From contig JAYMTJ010000013.1 in NCBI GenBank assembly GCA_036897525.1, positions 62,001 to 126,000 of the forward strand: DNA of 64,000 nucleotides. The letters are read 5' to 3'. Shown here one piece after another: positions 24,300 to 36,200 of this stretch. The notes below the pieces were generated by a model. It saw nothing but the letters and a program-made list of their open reading frames with translations. It was not told the origin of the DNA and searched no databases. This stretch comes from Pelargonium x hortorum. Its lineage: Eukaryota; Streptophyta; Magnoliopsida; Geraniales; Geraniaceae. Numbering within the stretch: position 1 is the first letter of the stretch; every line of letters starts with the position of its first letter. The position numbers and the translations under genes are program-made.

Positions 24300-27200
24300 G
24301 AACCAGTCCGTATTCTTTCTTATGGATTCTCGCGTAAAAAAAATATATATATAATTTCAAATACCCGCTTATTTACCGGAAAAGCTCTAATTTCTAGGAA
24401 TCCTTATTTGTAAAATGCATTTCCTTTATTGGTTTGGCTTGGCTATCAAGTCCCATTCCATCAACAGCTCTTGTTTTATAGGACATCGACTAGCGACTGA
24501 GCATACACTAACAGTTCCGACTTGCTTGACCTGCTAGATACGGTTTTCACTTGCTATTAGGAATGCTTAATTAAATAGGTTCCTAAGGTATTATAGTATA
24601 TACATACAAAAAATCCCAATAACATAACACTGAATAAACAACACCTTAATATCAACTCTCGAACTTCTATAAGTGAAAACTTTAAGGGATCCTAAGACTC
24701 CCTGTAATTTGTTAGTTAATCTCGGCGAAGCATTGGAGTCCTGTAAAGAGCCCGGCCTCTCAAAGAGACACTTGCTAGGAGAAATGAAACACGTATCCCG
24801 ATACCAGATTTTTTTCTTAGTGGTTATTGGACAAATGCGTTTATGTTAGGTCTCCGAAACCTTGTAGCGAGAATTTGAAACGGTAAGTTAAGTTTAAATA
24901 TAGTAAGTAAGAGGGGTCTAATAAGTCTCCGCAGTCGTTGCCTTTCTTTAATTAAGACAAGACCGTTTTTTACGTTTACGTAGGTACCAATATGTATCCT
25001 AATTATTCTATTCGGGAGCCCCTTTGAGATTTCCAATATGTAGCAACAGGTTACTGGAAACAAGAAATATTAAGGTATAAAGCACAAGTTTCTAAAATTA
25101 CCGTTCATTTAAGCAAAGTTAAAGCTTTAATTATTTATATTATTATAGACAATTTGTATTCCCTATTCCTTACTTATCAATCGAGGACACAACTCGCTTG
25201 AGTATCCGCAAGTAGGTAGCAATATTCTCTTAAATTGTTCTACTAGGAAATGCTAGGAATGACTTGACTCTAAGGAAAATAGTACCAAATCCAGGCAAAT
25301 ACATTTAAGGGAAGTTAAGGAATAAGTACTCAAACAAGAGGAAAGATTCTTAATTTAGGGTCTATCCTATTGATAATAAGTACTTAATTTGCAAGAACTA
25401 CATTTATTTAATAGATACTAATTCTTTTAGTTATTTTCCGGATTTACTTAATTTAAATAAGACACTTTAAATGAAAACTAGAGCAAAGTCTCTTGCTAGA
25501 GAACTCTTTCCTATATGGTATACTCTTATAGCTAAGCTAGAAAAGGAACCTGTCCGTAAACCCTTAGATTATCCAGCATTTCCATTTTCTGAAAGCGGGG
25601 TACGGAAGTCCTGTTAGATAAGATCCCAAAGTATAGTGTTAAACTAGATCAAAGTGAAACCAGAAGACTTACTATACTATCTTTCTGTGAAGAGAAGACA
25701 TTACACCCATTATTATAAACTAATACTAAGATTCCAACTCCTTAACTAAAAACCGTTTCGAGGAATCTTGACGAAATCAATATAGTATAGCCCGATAACC
25801 AGTACCTGATTTTTCTAAGAAAAAAGATTATAATGAAAATTTGGTTTAGACAAAGTCAAGAGTAATACATTTCTGATTAGTATATTAAATATGTGAAAGA
25901 ACAGATAGGAGGTTCTTGCTTCAAATCAGTTAGGAAAGACCCTGCATTAATTTTCAATTTTCCTTACCAAAATGCATTCTATATGCACTGACTCTACCAG
26001 AATAATTAGTTGGAATCAATTAAACTACTACTACTATTTATTAGGAACTACTCTATCTCCTATACTTAAGGCTTACACATATAGTAATAGCAAATAAGGC
26101 TGGACTATGTACCTTAATACAAGTCTTGCTCTTATCTATAGAAGACTCCTAAGACAACTAAGACTGAACCCAGGAACACAAAGCAACTCCTACTCTTCAT
26201 GATATCTGTCTTAATAGCTATACTTCTATTCTGTATCTTACTCTAGTGCATACCTCGTTAATACCCATATCTAAAACTTTCTTCGTCTTCGTAGCTAGAT
26301 CTTAGGAACTACACTCTTGTGGGTTCTACCTGTCTGAGGAATCCTCTTCTTGTAGCGGGTACTCTTCTTATGGAGATAAGGCCTTGGAGTGAATGGATAG
26401 AGTCGACCGCAGGGTACCAGACGAAGGGTAATACAAGTAGTAATTATAGATATACCCACTTACACGATAGGAACACTAACACCTCTTCTTTTGATTTTGA
26501 AAACGAATTCTAACTTCATTATCTTACTCTGGGTTCCTATAAGCTCCAAATTATATCCTATCTTATACAACCACCTTTTTAAGATAAGACTCAAAACTGG
26601 AAACAAGGAATACAAAAGAATTCTGTAACTCCGCCTGGGATTCCAGCTTGCTAGGAGCTTATAAAATCCCTATACTCAGTATCTATTACTAAAGTACTTT
26701 GTACGAAAGACTCTTTAGTAATTGTTTTGTTAGCTTCAAAATCAGGGTACTACGTGTATTACTAATTGAGAACTTACCTGGGACATAGAAACTACTTGAA
26801 TTTAGTCATTTCTAAACTCTAGGCGGCTTTACTAACTAGAAAACACCAGCTACTTCTTAGGACTTTCATACCCGAATTTTTTATGTAATAACCGTTTTTT
26901 CTCTATCCTTAATTTGCTACTCTTCATAGCAGCCTTACTCCTCAGGGCTAAACTCTTCGGCATACTCTTGTCTTCTTGCTAACACCTAGAAACAGGGCTT
27001 AAGGACTACGAATAATTCCTAAGTTACTATCTAGAATGCTTTTATCGGGAGTTTGGATTGGGATGGGATCAATTTGGGGTTCTATTTCCTACGTTTTTTT
27101 TTTTTAGAAATCCCTTCAACTTTTGTTAGGGGTACTTTGTTTTGAAATGAGTATCAAGAGTTTACTACGGCTTTTTATACAATCCTGGGAAAATTGCCCT

Positions 27201-27350
27201 TAAATCTTGCTATTAAAGAGTTTCCGCGGAAGTCGTAATACTTTTGTTTTTTTACTATATTTCTTGGTGTTGGTCTTATTCTTATAGTGTGAGGTTAACT
27301 ATCTACAGTACTACTAATTGCCTTTCCTTCCCTTCGTTACACTAGAAGTT
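24300..27350. other. AT-rich gene-free spacer
   Basis: No recognisable gene. The frames at 24824-25063 (minus, 79 codons) and 26319-26513 (plus, 64 codons) carry no family motif. Around 26.3-26.5 kb word use is a little more GC-balanced, but there is no supporting homology I can see. Confidence 0.5.
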
Positions 27351-27358
27351 GGGAAAAA

Positions 27359-27440
27359 GGGATGTACTCAATATTCTCTAGGGTTTGTTTCCTCCTTAAT
27401 GATAAGTTACAGGTATCATCAGGTATCATGAGGAATACTC
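27359..27440 (+). repeat. Three-copy dispersed repeat, copy B
   Basis: Matches copy A (33117-33200) over GGATGTACTCA, then CTCTA, GTTTGTTTCCTC and TGATAAG in the same order and spacing, with scattered substitutions. Its 3' part differs, containing a 10-nt near-perfect tandem duplication (27411-27430). The shared block is about 60 nt. The family has no match among elements I know. See copies A and C. Confidence 0.6.
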
Positions 27441-27584
27441 TTAAAGTTTTCCTGTTGTAGTACTTCTAGTTCATTTTAATTCTAAAACTCCAGGGAAAGC
27501 TCATAGATAGTTTTTACTAGTCTGTAGGGATTTTCTAGTAAGAGTAAGAACCCTGGAATTAGTCAAGGCTAGGGCGCGCTTACG

Positions 27585-27757
27585 AAAGAGAGGGCTTTTC
27601 TTGATGTCATGCTTTTATACCCGAAGAATAGGTAAAATAGAAAGAAATACAAGTATATATAGTTAAGGGTTCCCGTTAAAAGTTATTTTAGAATATATTA
27701 GAATATAAGAAATCGCACGTACGTAAAGGCTCAGATGGTAAAAAAAAACCTAAAGGA
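27585..27757 (+). repeat. Diverged dispersed repeat pair, copy 1
   Basis: Two blocks match 43602-43810 in order and orientation: a 19-nt block at 27596-27614 (one mismatch, around TTCTTGATG) and a block at 27702-27757 around ATATAAGAAA, GCACGTA, TAAAGGC and a poly-A tract. The bases between them are not alignable by eye. The second block resembles the 3' half of group II intron domain V (GAAA then a GCACGTACG-type word), but the 5' half (GAGCCG-type) is missing here, so I do not call an intron. Confidence 0.5.
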
Positions 27758-27759
27758 CA

Positions 27760-30700
27760 TGCTGACTTGTTTGTGTTTTAATGCAAGGAAATGGTTGTAG
27801 AACAGGTTTCGGTATTGTTTTTTCTAATGGATTCGGATTAATAGAAAAGGGCTTAAGTTTAGAGAAAGACTTTCTTCTTTTATCAGCGACCCCTTTAGGT
27901 GTAGAGGTGGTTTGCACTTGAAGTAGAGCCCATATTGTGACTCTGTTCTTATTAGAATCCCAGCCCTACTTAACTAGTTTTAGTTTGAGACGCAGGTTTC
28001 AGGAACTACTTTATTAGGTAAACTCCCAGGTATTTACCCATTATATCAATAAAGGTTATCCGAGAAAAAAAGGCCCGGTGCAACTCATAGTTTGTATGAA
28101 CTTTCTTCTTTATATTATTTAAGGGTTCCCGTAAAGACAGCAATATCTCGAGTAAAGTCTCCCTCACTTACCTGTCTTACCGAACTCCGAGAATACTATA
28201 AAATAAGGGGAAGCATACTTCAATCTTTATTACCGTGGAAGACTCCCAAGAATGCACCTTATAGAACGGGGAAAAACTATCATATTGGATAAACAAGGAA
28301 AACTACTTACGGAATTTATTACTTCAAAACCTTATCTATCAGAATCTCTAACTTAACTTATAAAATGTACAGGCTCTAAAGAGTTCCTTTTCCAAGCTAG
28401 AATTACTAAACCAGTAAAAAAACACTATCTCTTCTAGGTATTCCCGGTGCTTTAATTAGCACAAGCTTCCTCGGAGGGCTGTAGTGTAGGCAAGACAGAG
28501 ACACCCCTATACTACTTCGAATTCCCTATTCAGTAACAAAGTCTTTAGGTTTCACTCATTTACTCTATCAAATGTCTTTGTCCACGTTCCAAGTACAGGG
28601 TTAGTTAAGGTTGTTTGTTATCCGGGTATTTTTCTTTCATTTAGCTGTAACGGGATAGGAATTTTATAAGTTAGTAAGGGAGGTGTCAGAACAACCTTTT
28701 TCTAAAAAAAGGGTAGGAAACCCTAAAAAACTCATTCAGGCTTGCTTTGCCTATAAGGATGCCCGCATAGGCCCCGAGGTATAGGTGACTGTTATAATTA
28801 AAATAAATAAAGAATATAGTTTTACTAAGCAAAAAACCCACTATCTTTTATCAAGAAAACACAGAGCTTTACTTCTTCAAAATTAGAGACAATACATACC
28901 AACGCCTAGCTCGAATATGCCTCCCTCTTCACAGGCAATTGACAAGCAATATGATTGCGAGATTAAGATTAAGAAATTAGATCAAAAGTAAGCAATACGA
29001 GGATCCTGTTCTTGGTTAACTTTATGAGACATCCTTGATAAATCGATTTTGCATATATGCGGGTTCTTTTATTTTAGGTTGACCCGAGGTATTTTCCTAT
29101 GAATTCGCAGGAGCGTAAAGTTAAGGTAAGGATAAATGGCAAAAAAGGAGCGGGTCGCCTAGTTTTCTTTGAAGGGTATGTATAAAGTGGCGAAATTAAG
29201 TTAATTGTTTTTTGTTTGAAATCCTGTATTCTATATATATAAAATAGAAAGTTTTGAAGTATAGAATTCAGTTAAGATCAGTCTTTTCTATAGGATATTT
29301 AAAGCCCAACAATTAATGGGATTGACTTGAACCGCTTAGGACTCATAAAAAACTGTTGTATCAGGATGGATTTTTGGGAATACTAAGGCAGGGCTTATAC
29401 AATAATACGTGTAATCTATCTAATCCCGTAACAAATCCTTAAATAAAGAAGTGAAGGTTCCTATAATACCGTCCTCATCAGGCAAGTAGGCCCGTGAAAC
29501 GAAGGTGTTAATACAAGACTCTTACCACCGACTAAGGGCCCTTTAGGAGGTTAACGCATTATGCGTATTCTAGATAGAACATCTTACACTATAAGACCAC
29601 TAAGAAATTTCAATAAAAAAACTTAAACGACAGCAAATCCATTGTACGGCGCTAAAACCTAAATTACAGTGCCCGGGAATCCCCTCTTACGCTTGATTCC
29701 TTAGATTCATTATTTACCTTCTTCTGAAGCTATACGTCTTCCTATCATACAAAATTGAAAGGATAAAAAGTACCATAAAAAACCCTTCCATATTTCCCTA
29801 AGCCCTTGACTGACTAAAGAACGCCTTACTTTAGAATTAAACTTCAGGAACAAAGAGTACTATTCTAGAAACTATACCCTCTCAGTAATTCCTTTCAAAA
29901 GGACTTAGGATTATGAATAAAGATTCATTACAATAACCAAAAGTTTATATCCAGAGTAGCATTTTATCAAGACAAGAGTTTATAGGCACTCTGTAAACTG
30001 TACATCTCTAAAGTCAATCTTTTAATTGAATTCTTTGCCCTTATCCTGGTCTTTTATAATCGCCTTATTTTTATCCTTTCTAAAAAACCCTCCTTGATAG
30101 CGGCATTACTGTCCCAAATACTAGAATACTCTTTTTGTAAAAGACTTTTCACAATAAAAAAAAAAACTAAGATAACAAATCCATATCAATTAATTAGAGC
30201 AAAACCAAAAGGATTTCCTTTCGCTAAAACTCAGCCTTGGATACATTTGACTTGGAAGTTATAATCCTTAGAGCGCTATGAATACCTTCTTTAAAATACC
30301 AAGAAAGCCAGCCTCGAAACCCCTACTATAATGAAATTAGGAATTCCATATCTATGTCCTAAAAAGCATAACAGGATATGAAAGTCTACTCTCTTTTGTA
30401 AGCCTTCGCCTTGACTTTATCTATATCCTAACCTACGGATAACTAGAAAAAGTACTGCACTGGACGCGAAGGAAAGTTATAACTAGCATTATGAATCACT
30501 ATATAAGAATAAAGACCAAAAGGGACATTGAATTGTATATTCTATAATACTATCCGCTTTTATTTATTGCATACGGATACCTTTCTGTAATCTTAATTTA
30601 GATACTTTTTGTCTTTGAGTGAGAAGCTTACCCTTTCTTAACACCCCGTTTCCCTATAATTGTGTGGCTAAGGAAGTGCCTTATCTTATCCTAGTCAGGA

Positions 30701-31230
30701 GCCCCCTTAAATTTGCTCAACAAGAGCTTTTCTTTCTTGTTCTAACGGCGTCATATTCCAGCATAGCTTATTACATAGGTTGACATTCATCAATATGAGT
30801 GTTATGTTATCTCTGTTCGATCTCAAAATTCCCGTAAAGTTTTTGTTTACATATGCAAAGGTACAAGAATGCCAAGTAGATGAGTGTCTAGACTTCGATT
30901 AAGCTTTTCTATTTATAAATAGAAAACTAAGCCTATAATTAGCGGAACCCCTTTAACCTCGTCTTGATAATTCGCATTTCATTGGCAATTCTCTCATTCA
31001 ATACCCGATTACTACCACTCAAGACTTTTAGATAAGCACAGGTTAAAATGGGACTCATTAGTAATTCCGACACTGGACGGGTTGCTGTGTAAGTAGGCTG
31101 CGGCTAATCTCTTAAGTTTTATAGCCTTTTTCCTGAGCTTAACAAGACTTTGGTACTACAACTCCTTTTTGGTTTGCCCTTACTATCACAGACTTTAAAG
31201 AAATCCGAGTTTTGGTTATAAACCTAGTAT
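27760..31230. other. AT-rich gene-free spacer
   Basis: No recognisable gene. The frame at 28092-28292 (plus, 66 codons) is unrecognised and short. The only structured element seen is the palindrome at 30905-30926. Confidence 0.5.
30905..30926. repeat. Perfect 22-nt palindrome
   Basis: TTTTCTATTTA at 30905-30915 is followed directly by its exact reverse complement, giving a perfect 11+11 palindrome with two G-C pairs. It could bind a dimeric protein or fold into a cruciform or hairpin. No gene lies close, so no role is assigned. A perfect palindrome this long is rare but not impossible by chance in AT-rich DNA. Confidence 0.6.
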
Positions 31231-31234
31231 AAAT

Positions 31235-31302
31235 AAGGACTATTTGAACCTACGACCAGCATCTCAATTACTATCTGTTCTACCCAGTGTAAACGCGCTA
31301 AA
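31235..31302 (-). tRNA. Degenerate tRNA-like element
   Basis: The minus strand carries a D arm with all four stem pairs possible (GTTT/GAAC, 31277-31280 and 31291-31294), a 10-nt D loop with GGG, and a T loop TTCAAAT (31242-31248). The distance between the D-stem end and the T loop is exactly the canonical one, with room for a 5-7-5 anticodon arm and a 5-nt variable loop (TGGTC). The anticodon stem, the 3' side of the T arm and the acceptor stem do not pair. The GGTAGAAC word is close to that of plant mitochondrial trnW. Most likely a decayed tRNA gene. Its T-arm side is nearly repeated at 63348-63365. Confidence 0.35.
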
Positions 31303-31309
31303 TCTAAAA

Positions 31310-33110
31310 AAAACAGAAGCAAGGGTTTAGTTGTTATGAATCTAATCTCCAATTACGTTTTCAGCTCCTTTCTTGACTTAATCAAATGGAATTACATCTT
31401 ATTTTTAGGCTTCTCAACTACCCTGTATATAATAACTGTTCCATCTAGAATTTCCCTTTGACTTTACCTCTATTCTGTACTAGGAACTGACCACTCCTAC
31501 GGAGAGCGGCTGCCTAAAAATACATATAGTTTTCTTTTTTATTTTAACATTACCCCACTTTACTTTCAAGACAAGAAAAGCAGCAATTCATGGATATCTC
31601 TTAGCTAGCGCTTTTTTTATATCTGGGTTTTGGAGTTCTAGCTCATTTCCTAAATGCTAATAGAATTGAGCGGAAATCCATAGGTTTACTTTTTTTTATT
31701 CTAAGCTAATCTCTTTTATCTATCTTACTCTTACTAAGTGAACTTCCCAAGTTTACGAAGTTAAGTCTTTATAATATATACTGGATAAAACAGACTTACA
31801 CATTATCCATAAAATTGACAGGCTCTAAAAAGACTAACTGGAACCAGGTCTCTATAAAGGAAACCTTGCACTTGAACATAAAAAAAAAAGCTTTACTATC
31901 TGTAATTGAAAGCCCACACAAGCTAAACCGGAATCCCCTTAAATACCTAACTACAGAAAAGCAAAAACCTGGTAGTGAAAAAAGCAGTCTTAGTTTTTTA
32001 ATTGTGTGCTTTTGTTCCTTATACAAGTTATTAGGTTGCACTGTTACCGTAATCCCTGTGGAAGACACAAGACCCTATCAATTAGTTTAGCTTAGTAAAT
32101 TCTTTTTTAGGCATTCGCGATTATATTATTTCAAATTCAAAGGAAAGGAGTCGCCCTTAGTTATAGAGTACTCTTTTCCGTACGTAAATGAATGCCACAA
32201 GTTCACGTACTGTTTAAAGGAAATCTCCTAACTATTGAGAATTTTGTCCGTTTGAAAATTAGTTTAAATTAAAGCCAGAGGTTTTAGAGGACCTATAATT
32301 AATCGACAAGCTTGGTCTTGGTAAAGTCAAAAATTCTAGTGTCGTACGGCGAAGAAAAAGAAACTTAATTAATTTGCCTACCGGTATCAGATTTATGCTC
32401 TTATAATCAATCAATCTATTAAGAATTTTATAACAGTAACAGTATAGGAATGCTTGATCTAAATAGGTTTACTAAATCTACTTTATTTGGAATCATAAAA
32501 TCCCTTTCGGATCTTACAGGAACTTCTTAGTTATATTACATTTCTGCTTTATCAAACTTAGAAACCAACCCCTAACTAACCGACTCTCTCGGCTCGGTAT
32601 AATTCTTATATACTCTATGTCTTATTGAGCCAACTCTTAATTAATATACTGTGTTAATCTTGCTTGACCAAAGGCTTGAGGTTTTTTTGCGGGTGTTCCA
32701 ATGACTACAGCTTTCACTGAGTCGATCCACGGAATTTTCTCTTTTATATATAAACCTTACACGCTACAAACTAGTGTTTCAAATTGTCCCTTCGCCTGCC
32801 TACAGTCGAGCGTATAAGATCCTCTATACTAACCCAGACCCCTCTAAGGTTCAAAGCTTTCCAGCCTTAAGTACTATCCCCTGTCAAGGTAAATTGATTT
32901 TAGGCCCTTTCTCGAATACAGGTAAACAACTTAACTTAATAAAAAGAAAAAACAAATCTCGGATATGCTGCTTAAAGGAATACTAAAACTTGATAGTGTA
33001 ACTGGCATTCTAATATGGATAAAGCTTCTAATTTCTTTTGAGACCTAGTACGTTTCCCTTAGGGGATCTACTATCTTATCTAAGTTTTTTTCACGGTAGT
33101 TATGTAGAAC
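31310..33110. other. AT-rich gene-free spacer
   Basis: Two overlapping frames on opposite strands near 31796-32090 (90 and 91 codons) are mirror shadows of one another and neither is recognised. The frame at 32774-32986 (70 codons) likewise shows no motif. Nothing else is visible. Confidence 0.45.
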
Positions 33111-33116
33111 TTAGGG

Positions 33117-33200
33117 GTAAGATGGATGTACTCATTATCACTCTAAGTTTGTTTCCTCTTTTACTGATAAGAGCAAAAGCGCAGGAGGAATTACCCTTAC
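33117..33200 (+). repeat. Three-copy dispersed repeat, copy A
   Basis: About 84 nt. Its two ends match copy C (59549-59625): GTAAGATGGAT then TACTC at the left, and GATAAG, CAAAAGC, CAGGAGG and ATT at the right, with about 27 of 30 right-hand bases equal. Its left and centre match copy B (27359-27440). In one frame the right-hand end reads DKSKSAGGI here and DKNKSTGGI in copy C, with the same codon boundaries, so a coding ancestor is possible though none is recognised. Confidence 0.65.
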
Positions 33201-36200
33201 TAGGAAGAATCTAGAACTAGAATACAACATTAACTTATAGTACTTAATTTAATAGAGTATTAGAAGAGATTAGAACCTGACTAGCAACACTATCTCGCTC
33301 CATTAGCAACACTAGGCTCTGGCTCATCTAGTGGTTATGGGTATCTCTCTGGCACAGGCTCTGGCTAAGGCTTCTGCAACATAAGCTCCTGGTACTGCGA
33401 CTGCTAATTATATTATAGCTCATCCAAGTATCATTCAAGGTATAGCTCCAAAAACAGTTTTAGATACAGGTATTGGGCTAGGGATTCTGTCTGGGAATAT
33501 GAGTAAGCATTTACAGGCGTTTTTTTGTCAGCAGTCAATTTTGTACTTTTTTGAGAGTCACAATTACAAGTTGAAGAGGTCTACTATTTCTTTGTTATTT
33601 GTAACAGTTTTTTTCTAGAGGAGTCCTTTTGTAGATGAGCAAGTTTATAATATAAGACAGAGCTTTACAAGAAATGTGTTTCCAGTTAAGATTTTATTTA
33701 AGGAATATAGCTAAGTCAATTAAAAGTTTTTTTTGTTTAGGTTCCTAGATAGTTAAGAAAGACTTTATAAAGAATGGATTTGTCTATATATGATATGATT
33801 AAGGGACTTTCCTCTTTGTCGATAAGCTGCAAAAGCAATGAGGGATATTTCCTTATTCTGAATCTTATAATCTAGGTATTTCTACAGTTCCAAGCTAGCA
33901 GTAGTCTTATTTTGTTTTGGGATTAGTCTCTCTTAATTATTCTCCCTTATTGATGAAGGTTTTCCTTGTTGTAGCACGAAGTTCTTATTCCGAGAATTCT
34001 GTAATTGTGTATAGCAAGCTGAGGATAGATAACAGAGAATTGTAGCTCTTTAGCAAGTATGTAAAGGAATAACAACAAGAATTAGTAGTTTAAGAAGGAG
34101 GAAATTATAGAATTGTTTAGTTTATTTGCTTTGGAGGAGATTCCTAAGAATAATTGCTAACAGATAGGATGGTACGAACTCTCTTGTCTTAGCGAGCGGC
34201 AAGTGCTTGTATTCTATTCTTCAGTGTACGCCGGCACAAGATTCTAATCTTAAAGAAAGACTTAAATAAGTTTAGTAGTTTAATGGTGTAATTCCATCTT
34301 TAGTCTTAAAGCAGATAATCCTATGTTCTAATATAATACGGTAATGGAATAACAGGGATTCTATTTCCTTTAGACCTTTTGAGTTTGGGATTAGGAACTT
34401 ACTTCTCTGAATGGGTATTCTTGAGAATTATTCCTTAACTTGTGTTTATGATAGAAACCAGATTCCTGGGATTTGCAGCTAAAAGAATTAATTGTTCTAA
34501 TGGAAAGCAGGCTATGGCAGTCTGTGTACGCTGGCATTCTAAGTCTAAGAAAATTGTATTCCTATCGCATGAGGGAAAGCCAGTAAGAGTAAGTGTAGCT
34601 CTGTCTTTGTGATAGTAGATACCTTTGAAGAAGATCTTTTCCGGGTAGAGCTTGATTCCGATCTATCAGGTTTAGTTAGTCCTTACCAGTATTTCCTGCA
34701 AGTAAGCTTATTGATACTTTTTTTTGTTTTGCAAGGAAGTCTGTAAAAGCAGTCAAGCAAGCTGGAGATAGAAGTCTTCCGAGTCCACTTTCGGTTTTTT
34801 GGATTCTTTAACTAATGGATTTCCGGTGAAGGTATCGCAGGAGAGCTTACCAGAACTATTCCGAATTTCCTAACCCTAACTAACAGGTGTTTTTTCTAGT
34901 ACTAATTATCTTTTGCAGTAACAACTAGATTTTCCTGAACCGGTATACAAATAGAATGTACTTCTTCAACTATTATGATGGTTTACCTTTACCAAGGGAA
35001 ACTTTTCTAATTCATTTCGTTCTTGAGAGCACATTTGTTTAGGAAAGTTTATGAAGGAGAGTTTCTGCGAGCTTAAAATGAAAGTATTAAAGTAAAGAGG
35101 ATAGATCTTGGGTATTCCCTAGATAGTATAGGAAGTATAGGAATTCCAGTTTCGCAAATGAGTAGAATATAGAAAATCTCAGGTAAAATGCAACACCTTA
35201 ATAAGGTAGCTTCGTAAGAATTGCATGTTAAGTATTAAGTCAAGCCAAGCTTTGAGGGGGAACATGCTTATTTTATTATTTTATTAGCCAATCTGGAACA
35301 GTGACTAGAGAAGTATAAATAAAATCTATTTAATATTAAGGGAATTAAAAACTTTATAGAGGGATATCCAAGGTTCCCAGTTGTCAGTAATTCAGTTAGG
35401 TATAGGAAATCAAATGATAAAAGGGGCCTCATTAGGTACAATTACAAGGTACAGTAGTTCGTTTTAATGGTTGTACAAAGGATTTTTTTTTAAGGAATAT
35501 AAAAGGAGTTGAAGCAAAAGTTATTAGTATTTTAGGAGCTTTCTTTCTTTCTTGATTCCGATCTAACTAAATAGAAGGCAAAGGTAAGATTTGTATTCTT
35601 GTAGATGTTCTAATTCTTCTCTTCTAATGGATAACATAAACAGATAATTTAATTGTAGCTCTTCTGTATAGCAAGCTGAGGATAATAGTAGCTATTTGTT
35701 TTAGGGAATTCTTTGTTCCTGATAAATAAGTAACTCTTTAGTTAGGGAGTTCACAAGATTCCCCTTAATAAAGGAGATTTCAGTAAGGAATAAAGATATA
35801 AGAAATCCAACGCAATGGGCTCCTAGGTACAGCTCTTTACAGGATAGACTGATGGTTTAATGCTAGGAAATGATAATATCCACAATGGGTTAGTTATTCT
35901 AAGGTGTGTTGTTTTTAATCAGAAGTATTTACTGAAAGCTGTAATATTAGATTCCCGGGATTCCTTTATAAAGTTTAAGGGGTTGCTTCTGTGTTTCGAG
36001 GTTTCGGGGCTCTTTGAGTTGAGGCTATAAAGCTTAGAATTCGGTACTTTTGCCTTGTCTTTTTTTAAGGCTAAGGGTCAGGACGAAATTAGAGTAGTGT
36101 CCGAGTTAAGTTTCTTTTTTAGAGGTTATTTGGTTTATAGTCTGTATATTTGATATTAGGAAACCCTTTTCTTTTTTTTATAGGTTATAGGGAACTCTGA

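Noticed and set aside
33120-33240. Fragment of an LTR retrotransposon (copia-like) from the reading DGCTHYHSKFVSSFTDKSKS
   Set aside because: The likeness to a copia protease region is vague, no other part of such an element lies nearby, and no end repeats are seen.
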